The notes under the pieces are model-generated. The model did no database searches, was not told where the DNA came from, and saw nothing but the letters and a program-made list of their open reading frames with translations. From contig NZ_VBSN01000025.1 in assembly GCF_006149045.1 (NCBI RefSeq), positions 22,087-86,086 on the forward strand: a DNA stretch of 64,000 bases, read 5' to 3'. Each line of letters begins with the position of its first letter. Position 1 is the stretch's first letter. Both the position numbers and the translations under genes were made by a program. Positions 45,665 to 55,288 of the stretch are shown here, piece by piece. The DNA comes from Dyadobacter flavalbus (GTDB taxonomy: Bacteria; Bacteroidota; Bacteroidia; Cytophagales; Spirosomataceae).

Positions 45665-47040
45665 TTTTTGATTGCTGACATGGCTGCATGAACGGACTTC
45701 GGTTCTTTGTGAAAGATGAATGGCCTGATCTTGCTGAGATTATTACATTCTGAATTTTCTGTCAGAACAGTATCCAGTGCGCTGAATAATTCTTCTTTGT
45801 TTGTAACTATATGATCAATTTTCAGCCGGTTCAAAGGAATCTGGTGGCTGTAATCATAAAGTCTGCGCACAGATTCTGAATAAGGCAATTCATGCTTTCC
45901 GTCGTAAGCAATGCTGATAATGTGCTTGTTACAGGCAGCTGCATCCAGCCGCATCGTTGAAGCCGCATTTATACAAACATCACAATGCCGGATCATTTCA
46001 GTTAAGGAATCCAGAAAATTCAGATCCGGCATCCGTGCCGTTGATTTTAAAACGGGTGAAGCAAAGTGGTTGTCAGGGAACCAGATCCTGAGATTATCTT
46101 CATCTGAAAACGGGTCGTATAAATGGAAATTATCTGCCGGATGACATCTTACAATCAGTACCGTATTCTTGTGTTCACGCGTATAGGCAATTAAGTCCTT
46201 CGTTACGGCAATCTGACGAGGGAAAAGTTTACAGGAACTTGTTGCAAAGAGGATGATTTTATCACCAGGCTTTATGCTGTATTTCCTTCTGAAATTTGTT
46301 TTCGCATGTGCAGCCGGAGGCTTTTTGAAATAAGTATCAAACCTTGGAATTCCGGTAATGCAAACTTCAGACTCGTGCGTGCCAAAAATAGAATAAAACT
46401 TGCGGTATTCATCCGCCATAAACTTGTTCCAGGCCAGTATGCAGGTATGATTCGCATTGATAATGCCTTTGGAAGTAAGATTATCCCAGCTGATGATCAT
46501 TCCAACAGAAGGGATTTTGTCCCTGCCTAAAAAATTAACGATCCGGTTTTCAACAATATCAAGCGGAGAAGAGGAAATGACGCCGCGAAAATGAAAGGAA
46601 TGTAACCCTTTCAGGTTTTGGGAACGGGCGGACAAATGGACAATCAGTTTTCTTGCAAGGATCAAAAAAAACTTGTTCAGATTTAAACTATTCATAATCA
46701 ATAAGGTAGCGTAGGTGACGAAATTCAGAATGCGGTTTTCACCCAAAGATTTTATTTTATACGTTTCGATACCGAAATAATGAAAAAAGATAGCTTTCTG
46801 AATTTTTCTTATCAACATAATCAGTCGGCTTTCAGCCGAAAATGGAAGGTCGATCAAACGTGCATGTATATGGAAATGTTTGTTTATCAAAGCAATTTCT
46901 GCTTTTCCAAGCAGGCTGGAAAGAACATGAACTTCATACTGCCTGTCCATTTCCTTGATTAAACCACTATGGATTACATTGATCGCCGCAAAACTGTTTG
47001 TGATGAGGAGCAATATGGGTTTTTTATGTAATTGCTCCAT
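45652..47040 (-). CDS. GT-B-like transferase, candidate sialyl- or polyol-phosphate transferase
   Basis: This 462-residue protein has no clear named domain. An N-terminal Rossmann-like half begins 'KPILLLITNSFAAINVIHSGLI'. The C-terminal half contains 'VLIVRCHPADNFHLY' (an HP dipeptide as in CDP-glycerol glycerophosphotransferases and capsule sialyltransferases) and 'CDVCINAASTMRLDAAACNKHIISI'. Its position right after neuA suggests it uses CMP-sialic acid, which is inference only. The ATG at 47040 gives a 17-nt overlap with neuA; an ATG at 47127 would add 29 residues and a large overlap. Confidence 0.55.
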   Translation of the reverse strand: MEQLHKKPILLLITNSFAAINVIHSGLIKEMDRQYEVHVLSSLLGKAEIALINKHFHIHARLIDLPFSAESRLIMLIRKIQKAIFFHYFGIETYKIKSLGENRILNFVTYATLLIMNSLNLNKFFLILARKLIVHLSARSQNLKGLHSFHFRGVISSSPLDIVENRIVNFLGRDKIPSVGMIISWDNLTSKGIINANHTCILAWNKFMADEYRKFYSIFGTHESEVCITGIPRFDTYFKKPPAAHAKTNFRRKYSIKPGDKIILFATSSCKLFPRQIAVTKDLIAYTREHKNTVLIVRCHPADNFHLYDPFSDEDNLRIWFPDNHFASPVLKSTARMPDLNFLDSLTEMIRHCDVCINAASTMRLDAAACNKHIISIAYDGKHELPYSESVRRLYDYSHQIPLNRLKIDHIVTNKEELFSALDTVLTENSECNNLSKIRPFIFHKEPKSVHAAMSAIKKCLG

Positions 47041-47731
47041 TCCTGATATAATTTTCTGCATTTTCCCAGTCACTTTGTGTATCAATATTGATACCCGGCT
47101 CGGTAACAAGGCCGATGATTTTTCCACCCAGTAAAATTCCGTTCTGAATCAATTCTGTTCTGATGATGTAAACTTTACCATTTCTGTAAAATGTGTCCGC
47201 TAATTGCTGCCGGCAGGGAACAAGGATTTCTTTTTTCATAATTCGGAAAATCTGTTCGTCATTGCTCATTTGAAATGCCCAGTTGGGATTGTACTTGTCC
47301 GGTATTTTGCTGATAGTTACGAGGCTATCCGCTTTGGTTTGCATTACTCTTATGATTGCTTCACTGATCAGGTTTTTGCTGCGAAAAGGAGCGGTTGGCT
47401 GAAGCAGGCACACATAATCAAATTTTTTCCCCTGTTCCTGATAATATTTAACGGCGTGACTTAATACCAGAATAGCAGGAGCGCTGTCATCTGCAAATTC
47501 AGCAGGTCTGATAAATGGCGCTTCAATTCCCTTGAACTGACCGGAAATACGCAGGATATGTTCACAATCGCTCGAAACTACAATGGTATTCAGCCATTTG
47601 CATTCAAGTGCAGATTCGATTGTATACTGAATCAGTGGTTTGCCGCCAAGCAACTTCAGGTTTTTGCCCGGAATTCCTTTTGATCCTTTTCTTGCGGGTA
47701 TAATGCCAAGAATTTCAGGAAATCCGTTCAT
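47024..47731 (-). CDS. neuA: Acylneuraminate cytidylyltransferase (CMP-sialic acid synthase)
   Basis: This 235-residue nucleotidyltransferase has the CTP-binding signature 'GIIPARKGSKGIPGKNLKLLGGKPLI' near the N-terminus, 'VVSSDCEHI' and 'YVCLLQPTAPFRSKNLI'. It activates a nonulosonic acid with CTP. The ATG at 47731 overlaps the neuC stop as ATGA, and the frame upstream of it is not used. The order neuB-neuC-neuA and the tight overlaps support a sialic acid pathway; a legionaminic or pseudaminic acid version cannot be excluded from NeuA alone. Confidence 0.88.
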   Translation of the reverse strand: MNGFPEILGIIPARKGSKGIPGKNLKLLGGKPLIQYTIESALECKWLNTIVVSSDCEHILRISGQFKGIEAPFIRPAEFADDSAPAILVLSHAVKYYQEQGKKFDYVCLLQPTAPFRSKNLISEAIIRVMQTKADSLVTISKIPDKYNPNWAFQMSNDEQIFRIMKKEILVPCRQQLADTFYRNGKVYIIRTELIQNGILLGGKIIGLVTEPGINIDTQSDWENAENYIRNGAIT

Positions 47732-48873
47732 AGATAATCTGTTTTCCTGTTTGTACTTAACGGTATGGTGGCCAGCAACGATGCAATCTTCTGTCCTGCA
47801 TGTCCGCTTCCATAAATGTTTTCGGAAGGATATGGTCCGTGAAGCAGCTGGTTTTTGACTGCTTCTGCTATTTTTCCGCAATCATAATCTGTATCAATAA
47901 CATTACTGCCTCTTTCTCTCCCGGCCTGCCGGCTGCCGATATTTACAACCGGAATGCCCAAAAATGATGCTTCCCTGATTCCGGTACTTGAATTCCCAAT
48001 CAGACAGCAACTGCTTTGAATTAATTTCAGAAAATGCAGAGGCTCGAAGTTTTTTACAAACCGGATTAAATGATCATTGCATTTTTCCCCGAATTCCCGG
48101 ATGCCTGCAATGATTTCCGACGAGCCCGGATCTGCATTCGGATAAAACCAGTATGTGGGAATATTCAGTATTTTAACTGCATTTAGAGTTTCCTGAATCT
48201 GTTTGCGTGTACATTGGAGTTCTGTTGTAACCGAATGCTGCATGACAACAAGATACTTTTCAATGACATCCGGTTTTTTACGCTCGCTAGCAGCTGAATC
48301 GCAATATTCTGAAGCATTCTTGACCTGAAGTGCCAGGTCGATGGAAGGACAGCCCGTATTGAATACAGACTGGGGATTTTTACCATGCTGAATAATCCGG
48401 CTTTGTGCCTTCTCAGTAGCAGCAAAGTGAATATCAGACAAATAAGTAACTGCATGCCTCACTTTTTCGTCAATGTTGCCTGTAACTTCCCCGCCCTGTA
48501 CATGTGCAAGCGTAATGTTCATAAAAGAAGCAGTAGTGGCAGTTGACATGGTTTCAAACCGGTCACCAATCGATACGACGACATCGGGCTTGATGTTCTC
48601 AAACAGCGAAGCAAGTTCAATAATACCCAAGCCTGTTGTTTTGGCTGCGGCTGTATAATTATCAACATCCAGTAAGTTGGATATTTTTGCTGTGATGCAA
48701 AAACCGTCTTTTTCTATGCTATCCAGTATACATCCATATTTTCCAAGCAAAGCACTTGCGGCTACAACAAGCTGTAATTCCAAAGCAGGATGATTCCTGA
48801 TTTCTGTTAAAACGGTTTTGATCCGGCAGTAACTTGCTCTGGCCGTAACCACGACACATATTTTTCTGATCAT
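47728..48873 (-). CDS. neuC: UDP-GlcNAc 2-epimerase (hydrolysing)
   Basis: This 381-residue protein is of the WecB/NeuC GT-B fold: N-terminal 'RKICVVVTARASYCRIKTVL', 'DVVVSIGDRFETMSTA', 'LAHVQGGEVTGNIDEKVRHAVTYLSDIHF' with the conserved Asp/Glu/His set, and 'CCLIGNSSTGIREASFLGIPVVNIGSRQAGRERG' near 290-325. The 'arrangement GGEVTGNIDE' is the NeuC type that hydrolyses UDP-GlcNAc to ManNAc plus UDP. Start ATG at 48873 overlaps the neuB stop as ATGA. ManNAc then goes to NeuB. Confidence 0.88.
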   Translation of the reverse strand: MIRKICVVVTARASYCRIKTVLTEIRNHPALELQLVVAASALLGKYGCILDSIEKDGFCITAKISNLLDVDNYTAAAKTTGLGIIELASLFENIKPDVVVSIGDRFETMSTATTASFMNITLAHVQGGEVTGNIDEKVRHAVTYLSDIHFAATEKAQSRIIQHGKNPQSVFNTGCPSIDLALQVKNASEYCDSAASERKKPDVIEKYLVVMQHSVTTELQCTRKQIQETLNAVKILNIPTYWFYPNADPGSSEIIAGIREFGEKCNDHLIRFVKNFEPLHFLKLIQSSCCLIGNSSTGIREASFLGIPVVNIGSRQAGRERGSNVIDTDYDCGKIAEAVKNQLLHGPYPSENIYGSGHAGQKIASLLATIPLSTNRKTDYL

Positions 48874-49874
48874 ACCAAATCGTTTGCCGTGATAAAATCC
48901 CATTGAGCCAGATCTTTATTCAACCTTTTTTCAATAATTTCTTTATAATCTTTTGCCGGAATTCCATAGCCAGCCGGTTTTTTAGATTCCAGATCGTCAA
49001 TAGTTAATATGTGCCCTTCCTGCAAGTTTCTGTTTACTGCCAGCGACTTGCCGAAAATTGTTTTGAGGGATTCAAATTTGTTGTTGCTTGTTTTATCCAC
49101 AGGATTGTTCAAGGCAATTTCTATCTTGCGGATTCCCTGGACAAGATTTTTTACTTTACGGACAGGTATGGAAGAGGAAGCATCCGGGCCAAACATCTTT
49201 TGGTCAAATACCACGTGAAATTCAAGCAGTTGTGCACCTAAACTCGCTGCTGCCAGGCAGGCATAGATATCTCCCGAATGATCAGAAAACCCTACCGGGA
49301 TCTTGTAACGCTCTTTAAAAAGCTCCATCACATTCAAGCCCCATTGCTGCGGTTCGGCAGGGTAGGAGGAAGTACATTGTAAAAGAGACAAATAACAATT
49401 CCTGTTCTTCAGGTAATTTATAGTATTATCCAACTCAGAAATCGAGCTCATTCCTGATGACAAAATGATCTTTTTACCCGAATCCGCAATTCTGTCAAGC
49501 ATCAGAAAATTATCCATTTCACCAGATCCGGTTTTATAAATTTCAGTTCCTATATTGCCCAGCAGATCAACGGCTGAAACTGAAAACGGACTTGCAATGA
49601 AATCCAGTTTTCTGTCATGACAATGTTTTTTTAATCCGGCCCATTGCGCTTCAGTAAACTGCGTGCGTTTCCAGTAATCCATTCTGGTTTGGTCTTCGTA
49701 GGAAAACTCACTTCGGAACGGCTCATACATACTACTTTCTGCTTCTGCAATATGAATCTGAAATTTAACCGCATTGACGCCGGTTGTTGCGAGTGCATCA
49801 ATATAGGAATGAGCAATTCCAAGGCTTCCTTCATGTGCCTGACCGATTTCAGCAATGAGATAAATTTCATTCAT
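48870..49874 (-). CDS. neuB: N-acetylneuraminate synthase
   Basis: This 334-residue protein has an N-terminal TIM-barrel NeuB domain ('LIAEIGQAHEGSLGIAHSYIDALATTGVNAVKFQ') with 'YKTGSGEMDNFLML' and 'PVGFSDHSGD', and a C-terminal antifreeze-like (SAF) domain ('NLQEGHILTIDDLESKKPAGYGIPAKDY'). It condenses PEP with ManNAc (or a related 2,4-diacetamido hexose). The ATG at 49874 directly precedes the NeuB start, so the longer frame from 49994 is not used. It lies 31 nt after the Wzc-like gene. Confidence 0.9.
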   Translation of the reverse strand: MNEIYLIAEIGQAHEGSLGIAHSYIDALATTGVNAVKFQIHIAEAESSMYEPFRSEFSYEDQTRMDYWKRTQFTEAQWAGLKKHCHDRKLDFIASPFSVSAVDLLGNIGTEIYKTGSGEMDNFLMLDRIADSGKKIILSSGMSSISELDNTINYLKNRNCYLSLLQCTSSYPAEPQQWGLNVMELFKERYKIPVGFSDHSGDIYACLAAASLGAQLLEFHVVFDQKMFGPDASSSIPVRKVKNLVQGIRKIEIALNNPVDKTSNNKFESLKTIFGKSLAVNRNLQEGHILTIDDLESKKPAGYGIPAKDYKEIIEKRLNKDLAQWDFITANDLV

Positions 49875-49905
49875 AGTGTTGGAAGCCTGATTTAAAAATT
49901 CAGTC

Positions 49906-52239
49906 TTATATTCGGTTCTTGCTGAAAAACCGGCTTTTTTGCTGCTTGTGATAGCCATATGTATTTTCGTAGCCCGGTGCTGCCTTGACATCATTTATAA
50001 CCAGATAAAATCCGGGCAATAGTTTGCTTTCATTTATTTCCTTGATTGTATCCAGCTGATGTTTGAATGTAAATTGCTGACGAACAACGTAAAGCGATAA
50101 ATCTGTAAATTCACTCAGCATCCGTGCATCGGCAACCAGGCCAACAGGAGGCGTATCAAAAATGATATAATCGTATTCATCTTTTAACTTGGAAATCATT
50201 GTTTTAACCTTCGGAACAGAAAGTATTTCGGAGGGGTTTGGAGGCTGTGCACCGGATGTAAGAACGTCAAACGGATTTTGTGTTCTGCTTTGTTGGATGA
50301 CATCATCTAATTTTGCCTTTAACAGGATATAGTCCGTAAACCCGTTTGTTTCCAGATTCAGGTAACTGGCCAGTCTTGGCCTTCTCAAATCCAGTTCAAG
50401 CAGAATGACTTTTTTCCCTGTCATAGCCAGTGAATGGCAAAGGTTTATGGCTATAAATGATTTTCCTTCTCCGCCCATACTGGAAGTCAGGAGTATGGTT
50501 TTTATTTCATCCGCCGCAGATAAGAATTGAATGTTGGTACGCAGGACACGAAATTGTTCTGCAACCGGATTCAAGCTTTGCGTATCCACAATATTGGAGC
50601 CAATCTGATCAACATGACCAATTTCTGCCAGGACAGGTGCTTCCACATGGACAGCCAGTTCTGATTTGGATAAGATTTTGTCATTGAATATATCCTTCAG
50701 ATGCAAAATGGCAATCGGAAAACCAAGTCCTATAAAGCCTGACATCAGTAACACAAGCTGTTTGTTAGGCTTAACGGGCTCAGAGCCTGATTTGGGCGCA
50801 TCAATAATCTGCGCGTTGGCTAACGTAGATGATCTGGAAATAGCGGTTTCAATACGTTTCTTCAGCAAATAAATATACAGATCCTGCTTAATCTGCTGCT
50901 GTCTTGCATATTCCAGAAAAATGCGTTCTTGTGACGGAACCCGATCCAGGTGCTCCTGAAATTCAATGTTTAGATTGTTAATGGCTGACAGACTGAACTG
51001 TATATCCTGAAACTGCGCGTTAATGCTTGCAAGTAAATCTGTACGCAACAGATCAAGCTGCGCATTCATGGACTGAACGGAAGGATGTGTTTCTTCCATA
51101 CTCATCAGTGCTCCGCGGCGGACAAGCTGCAGTTCATTGTATTTTTGAACCAGTATGGTAAAAGTCGGATCTTTCAATACAAGTGAAGATGGGACAATGC
51201 TTTCAGGACGTTCGCTCAAATAGGTTTGTAGTGCCCGTACAATCTTCATCTGAATGGACAAGCTGCTCCGCTCCGATGCATTTTTATCCGACTTAACAAG
51301 CAATTGTCTTACATCTCCGTCCTTGTCAGCCAGGCGGTTGGCTTTTCGAAAGTGTTCTATCTGCTTTTCAATGCTGGTCAGTTCTCCCGAAACTTCATCG
51401 AGATTTTGATTGATAAAGGCCAGTGTACTGTCCGCCATACGGTTTTTATCATGAATACTTGCCTTAAGATAATTGGAGATCAGCTTTTCAAGAATGGCTT
51501 CTCCTTTTTCAGGAATCGTTTCATTCAGTGAAAAATTAGCCATGCTCACCGTTTTATTGGTTGCAGCAACATCAAGTCTTGTACTGTACTTTTCAACAAG
51601 CTGATCTTTATGCGAAATTGCAATGGCATATTTATCCTCTGGAACGTAGGGCTGGTTTGTTCTGCTCAGAATGGCTTTACCTTGAGGAAGAAAAAGAGTA
51701 TCTCCGAAATCCCCTTTGTAAAGGGCTAAATTGCCGGAAAGAACAAATTGATTTCGGTTTTTAGGGCTTAAAGTATACGTTACAGTGGATTTGTTACTGG
51801 CTGCGTTTTCAATATGATTCAGGAATACGAGCCGAAATGGTGATTTTTCATATAACTCCGTCGTTTTTATCCGCCCCGAGGCATAATACTGGGTATAAAG
51901 CTGTAAATCATTAATGACGCTTTCCATTAACGTCCTGCTTTTCAACACTTCTATTTCATTATCAACATTATTTTCAAAAGTGGACAGGCCCAGACTTTCC
52001 AGGGCTTCATTGCCAAACTGCGTTCTTTTGGATTCATCTCTGATCAGGATAGAAGCAGTAATCTGGAACTGAGGCGCTGCATATCTCAAATAAATGAATG
52101 CAGCACTTACAGAGAAAGTAACCGACGTCAGGACCCAAAAGCGGTGATGCCAGATTGTATGCAGAAAAATGATGCTTATAAAAGCGCCGGAAGCATCCGC
52201 CTTTGTAGTGGTAATTTCCTCCAAATATTTTCTCTGCAT
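49906..52239 (-). CDS. Wzc-like polysaccharide chain-length regulator with tyrosine autokinase
   Basis: This 777-residue bacterial tyrosine kinase has an N-terminal Wzz-type domain with a first membrane helix ('FWVLTSVTFSVSAAFIYL') and a large coiled-coil periplasmic part (about residues 70-470). A GNVR-like stretch and a second helix ('LVLLMSGFIGLGFPIAIL') follow. The C-terminal BY-kinase has 'VAEQFRVLRTNIQF', Walker A 'SSMGGEGKSFIAIN', 'LLELDLRRPRLASYL' (Walker A') and 'YIIFDTPPVGLVAD' (Walker B). The tail has several Tyr ('YENTYGYH') for autophosphorylation. It controls chain length and export of surface polysaccharide. The partner Wza is not in the window. Confidence 0.9.
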   Translation of the reverse strand: MQRKYLEEITTTKADASGAFISIIFLHTIWHHRFWVLTSVTFSVSAAFIYLRYAAPQFQITASILIRDESKRTQFGNEALESLGLSTFENNVDNEIEVLKSRTLMESVINDLQLYTQYYASGRIKTTELYEKSPFRLVFLNHIENAASNKSTVTYTLSPKNRNQFVLSGNLALYKGDFGDTLFLPQGKAILSRTNQPYVPEDKYAIAISHKDQLVEKYSTRLDVAATNKTVSMANFSLNETIPEKGEAILEKLISNYLKASIHDKNRMADSTLAFINQNLDEVSGELTSIEKQIEHFRKANRLADKDGDVRQLLVKSDKNASERSSLSIQMKIVRALQTYLSERPESIVPSSLVLKDPTFTILVQKYNELQLVRRGALMSMEETHPSVQSMNAQLDLLRTDLLASINAQFQDIQFSLSAINNLNIEFQEHLDRVPSQERIFLEYARQQQIKQDLYIYLLKKRIETAISRSSTLANAQIIDAPKSGSEPVKPNKQLVLLMSGFIGLGFPIAILHLKDIFNDKILSKSELAVHVEAPVLAEIGHVDQIGSNIVDTQSLNPVAEQFRVLRTNIQFLSAADEIKTILLTSSMGGEGKSFIAINLCHSLAMTGKKVILLELDLRRPRLASYLNLETNGFTDYILLKAKLDDVIQQSRTQNPFDVLTSGAQPPNPSEILSVPKVKTMISKLKDEYDYIIFDTPPVGLVADARMLSEFTDLSLYVVRQQFTFKHQLDTIKEINESKLLPGFYLVINDVKAAPGYENTYGYHKQQKSRFFSKNRI

Positions 52240-52321
52240 GCGACCGTAAAAATGAATGTACGGTTTAGACGGAGATTTGTAAATGAAGTAACACGGTATC
52301 TGAAAAAAATGGAAATAAAAA

Positions 52322-52357
52322 AATCCTTGTCCGTGATACAGCAGCCGGACAAGGATT
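52322..52357 (-). terminator. Terminator of glf
   Basis: A 12-bp stem (52322-52333 with 52346-52357) is followed on the minus strand by a run of T. It lies just after the glf stop, so the Wzc-like gene downstream needs its own start of transcription. Confidence 0.8.
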
Positions 52358-52377
52358 ATGGAAAAGTAAAAAGCGGA

Positions 52378-53481
52378 TTAGCTAAAGTGCGTTTTCACCT
52401 TTTTTAAAGCGGAGCCAACTACCTGATGCATATCGTAATAGCGGTATTCTGCAAGCCGTCCACCAAAAATGACGTTCTCTTCCTGAGCAGCCAGTTCTTT
52501 GTACTGATTGAAGACAGCAGTATTTTTATCATCATTGACAGGATAATAAGGTTCAGCTCCTTTAACCCATTCCTGCGGGTACTCGTGCGTAATAACGGTT
52601 TTGGGCTGCGTCCCGAATTCGAAATGTTTGTGTTCAATAATGCGGGTAAACGGTGTTTCTCCGTCTGTGTAATTTACAACTGCATTTCCCTGATAGTTTT
52701 CCTGATCCAGTAACTGGTTGTCAAATCTCAGGCTTCGGTATTCAAGCTGGCCGAACTGAAAACCAAAATATTCATCAATCGGGCCCGTGTAAACAATTGT
52801 TTCAGCAATGTTTGTAAACTCTTCCCGGTTTTCAAAAAAGTCAACGCCGGTTCTTACTTCGATATTTTTCAGTAATCCTTCTGTTAACTTATTATATCCG
52901 CCGATAGGAATTCCCTGATAGCGGTCATTAAAATAATTATTGTCAAATGTAAAACGAACTGGCAATCGCTTGATAATAAAAGCAGGCAATTCCGTAGCTT
53001 TTCTTCCCCATTGCTTTTCCGTATAAGCTTTAATCAGCTTCTCGTAAATGTCGGTTCCTACAAGCGAAATAGCTTGTTCTTCGAGGTTTTTCGGGTCAGT
53101 AATACCTGCTTCCTCCACTTGCTGACGAATTTTTTCTTTTGCTTCTTCGGGTGTTCTAACCTTCCACAGTTGATAAAACGTATTCATGTTGAACGGAAGA
53201 TTGTAAAGTTCACCATTGAAGTTGGCAACAGGGGAATTGGTGTATCTGTTAAATTCTACAAATGAATTTACATAGTCCCATATTTCTTTGTCATTCGTAT
53301 GGAAAATATGCGCGCCATATTTATGAACATTAATTCCTTCCACATTTTCACAGAAAATGTTTCCGCCCGTATGTGTTCTCCGATCAATAACCAGGCATTT
53401 TTTACCTCTGTTATTTGCTTCATGTGCAAAAATGGACCCCCACAAACCCGCACCTACAATAAGGTAATCGTATTCTTTCAT
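52378..53481 (-). CDS. glf: UDP-galactopyranose mutase
   Basis: This 367-residue flavoenzyme has the FAD loop 'YLIVGAGLWGSIFAHEANNRGKKCLVIDRRTHTGGN' and 'INVHKYGAHIFHTND', then 'GYNKLTEGLLKNIEVRTGVDFF', and 'YTGPIDEYFGFQFGQLEYRSLRF', all UGM landmarks. It converts UDP-galactopyranose to UDP-galactofuranose for surface glycans. It is next to the polysaccharide operon but has its own terminator, so it is a separate transcription unit. Confidence 0.94.
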   Translation of the reverse strand: MKEYDYLIVGAGLWGSIFAHEANNRGKKCLVIDRRTHTGGNIFCENVEGINVHKYGAHIFHTNDKEIWDYVNSFVEFNRYTNSPVANFNGELYNLPFNMNTFYQLWKVRTPEEAKEKIRQQVEEAGITDPKNLEEQAISLVGTDIYEKLIKAYTEKQWGRKATELPAFIIKRLPVRFTFDNNYFNDRYQGIPIGGYNKLTEGLLKNIEVRTGVDFFENREEFTNIAETIVYTGPIDEYFGFQFGQLEYRSLRFDNQLLDQENYQGNAVVNYTDGETPFTRIIEHKHFEFGTQPKTVITHEYPQEWVKGAEPYYPVNDDKNTAVFNQYKELAAQEENVIFGGRLAEYRYYDMHQVVGSALKKVKTHFS

Positions 53482-53562
53482 TAATTCTAGGTTTCAGTTA
53501 TTAAATAATATAATAATATCAGTTGTTTTACCTCCAACTATTACGGATTTCCAGCTTCAGAA

Positions 53563-53596
53563 AAGAGAAAGGCTCCCGATTGGGAGCCTTTCTCTT
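53563..53596 (-). terminator. Terminator of the OmpA-family gene
   Basis: A 15-bp perfect stem (53563-53577 with 53582-53596) with the 4-nt loop GATT and short T/A flanks on the minus strand, 18 nt after the gene stop at 53614. Confidence 0.85.
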
Positions 53597-53613
53597 CAAG
53601 AGTACTTTAAATA

Positions 53614-55065
53614 CTATGGAAGTAATTTAAGTTCTACGCGACGGTTTTTCTGAAGACCTTCACGTCTTCCGCTGTCAGCGATTGGCTTAAATGATCCGAA
53701 GTAATCAACAATAACTTTGCTTGCATCTGTAAGACCAGCCTGATTAACAAGATAATCTTTAACGGCATCCACACGACGGCGGGACAGAGCAATATTGTAA
53801 CGGTCAGATGCACGACGGTCAGTGTGGCCGGCAAGTTGCAGGCGGCATCCGTTTTTGTTCATCAGCGCAGCTACGTTTTTAAGCATTTCTTCGTATTCCG
53901 GCTTGATTGTATTTTTATCAGTATCGAACATCACGTTTGCAAAGATCTCGCTGCACGCAGCACCGGTTGCCAATGCATTTTTAACATAAGAGTCAAAATC
54001 AAGAACTCGTCCGCTACCGTCAACTACACTTCCTGCAGGTGAATTTGGTTCTTTATCGAAGAAGTCGGAAACACCGTCACCATCTGTATCAAGCAACAAT
54101 CTTGGATCGATATCTGCCGGACGGTTTGCTTTTGCAACGGAATCCATTTCTTCAAGAGTAAGGATCTTTGGTGGTTTGATCAGCACCTTAGGATCTGTAT
54201 AACGCAGATGGTAATATCCTTCTTCCGGTTTGTAATCCCATTTGCCATCTGTTTTGGCAACTTTCAGGGCTTTTTTACCAAGCTTGTAAGTCAGCTGGAT
54301 AGATCCGTAGCCATAGCTGTCAAGTTCTGAATTTCCTTTGCGGGAAGTTTTCTGGTCTTCAATTATAAAGCTGTTTGCAATTCTGTCGTAGTCACCTCCG
54401 TAAGTTGCATCCAGATAATCGGAATTTGTATGATTCAGACGGAAATCAAGACCGATATCAAATCTTTTTGAAACTTCATAGTTGATATTCAAACCGGTAG
54501 GAATAATCCAGTCATTTCTTTTACCCGTTTCACGCAGTTTGATACCACCTGCAAGGTCGTAGGCAGTTGCATCGTAGAAAATCTGTCCGACTCCCACATA
54601 CGCATCCACTTTCCAGCGCTTCATTTTGTTAGGTCCCATCAAAAGACCTTTAAGGTTTACCGTTCCGGCAAGGGAAACATCGAAATAATCGCCTTCAAAA
54701 TAGCGATTGTAATTACGGCGTTTCATACCTCTTAAATTGCCGATTGAACCGTCAAGACGCGCTCCGAACAAGTATGAAAGTTGTTTGTTTATGGTAAGGC
54801 CTCCTTGAAAAGTACCGGATTCCTTATGGCTGTCAGAACTTGTTTTTGTTACTGGCCAAAAGTCATATTCTCTTAAATCTCCAAAGAACATGGACGGGCC
54901 AAAGTGTGCGGAAATTGACCATGTGTTCAATTTGTAGGGACCATCATAGGTTGCTTTTGGATTGTAATCCGGAGAATTCGGCTGCTCCAGCGGCTGTGCA
55001 AATGAAGGCAGTGCCATCATCGACCCCAAAGCAAACGAACAAATCAACTGGGATACTTTTTTCAT
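53614..55065 (-). CDS. OmpA-family outer membrane protein (barrel plus peptidoglycan-binding domain)
   Basis: This 483-residue protein has a signal peptide 'MKKVSQLICSFALGSMMALPSFAQ'; the ATG at 55065 is preferred to a TTG 9 nt upstream. An N-terminal beta-barrel-like part is followed by an Asp-rich TSP-3-like linker ('DTDGDGVSDFFDKEPNSPAG'). A C-terminal OmpA domain has 'FDTDKNTIKPEYEEML' and 'LAGHTDRRASDRYNIALSRRRVDAVKDYL' (peptidoglycan diaminopimelate binding). It anchors the outer membrane to the wall. The upstream promoter is a near-ideal Bacteroidota match. Confidence 0.92.
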   Translation of the reverse strand: MKKVSQLICSFALGSMMALPSFAQPLEQPNSPDYNPKATYDGPYKLNTWSISAHFGPSMFFGDLREYDFWPVTKTSSDSHKESGTFQGGLTINKQLSYLFGARLDGSIGNLRGMKRRNYNRYFEGDYFDVSLAGTVNLKGLLMGPNKMKRWKVDAYVGVGQIFYDATAYDLAGGIKLRETGKRNDWIIPTGLNINYEVSKRFDIGLDFRLNHTNSDYLDATYGGDYDRIANSFIIEDQKTSRKGNSELDSYGYGSIQLTYKLGKKALKVAKTDGKWDYKPEEGYYHLRYTDPKVLIKPPKILTLEEMDSVAKANRPADIDPRLLLDTDGDGVSDFFDKEPNSPAGSVVDGSGRVLDFDSYVKNALATGAACSEIFANVMFDTDKNTIKPEYEEMLKNVAALMNKNGCRLQLAGHTDRRASDRYNIALSRRRVDAVKDYLVNQAGLTDASKVIVDYFGSFKPIADSGRREGLQKNRRVELKLLP

Positions 55066-55179
55066 ACTATTCAAGTTAGCGTTATTAAGATTAACTAGGA
55101 TTGATCTATAGTCAATTATGAGTAAAATTATATAATTATTTCATGGCCAAACATACATGAACCAAATACCTAGTGCGCA

Positions 55180-55210
55180 CAAAAATAGGTTAACAATATC
55201 ATTTTATCAA
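55180..55210 (-). promoter_or_regulatory. Promoter of the OmpA-family gene
   Basis: On the minus strand the -33 TTG (plus CAA, 55208-55210) and the -7 TATTTTTG (plus CAAAAATA, 55180-55187) are 20 nt apart, the ideal Bacteroidota sigma-ABfr spacing. This gives a 5' leader of about 100 nt. It is a strong match. Confidence 0.7.
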
Positions 55211-55288
55211 CTTATGTTGACACAAATGAGAAATTTTCCTACTAATTAATTCAATTGCTGCCCGAAAGAAACTTGCTTTTGTGAACTT

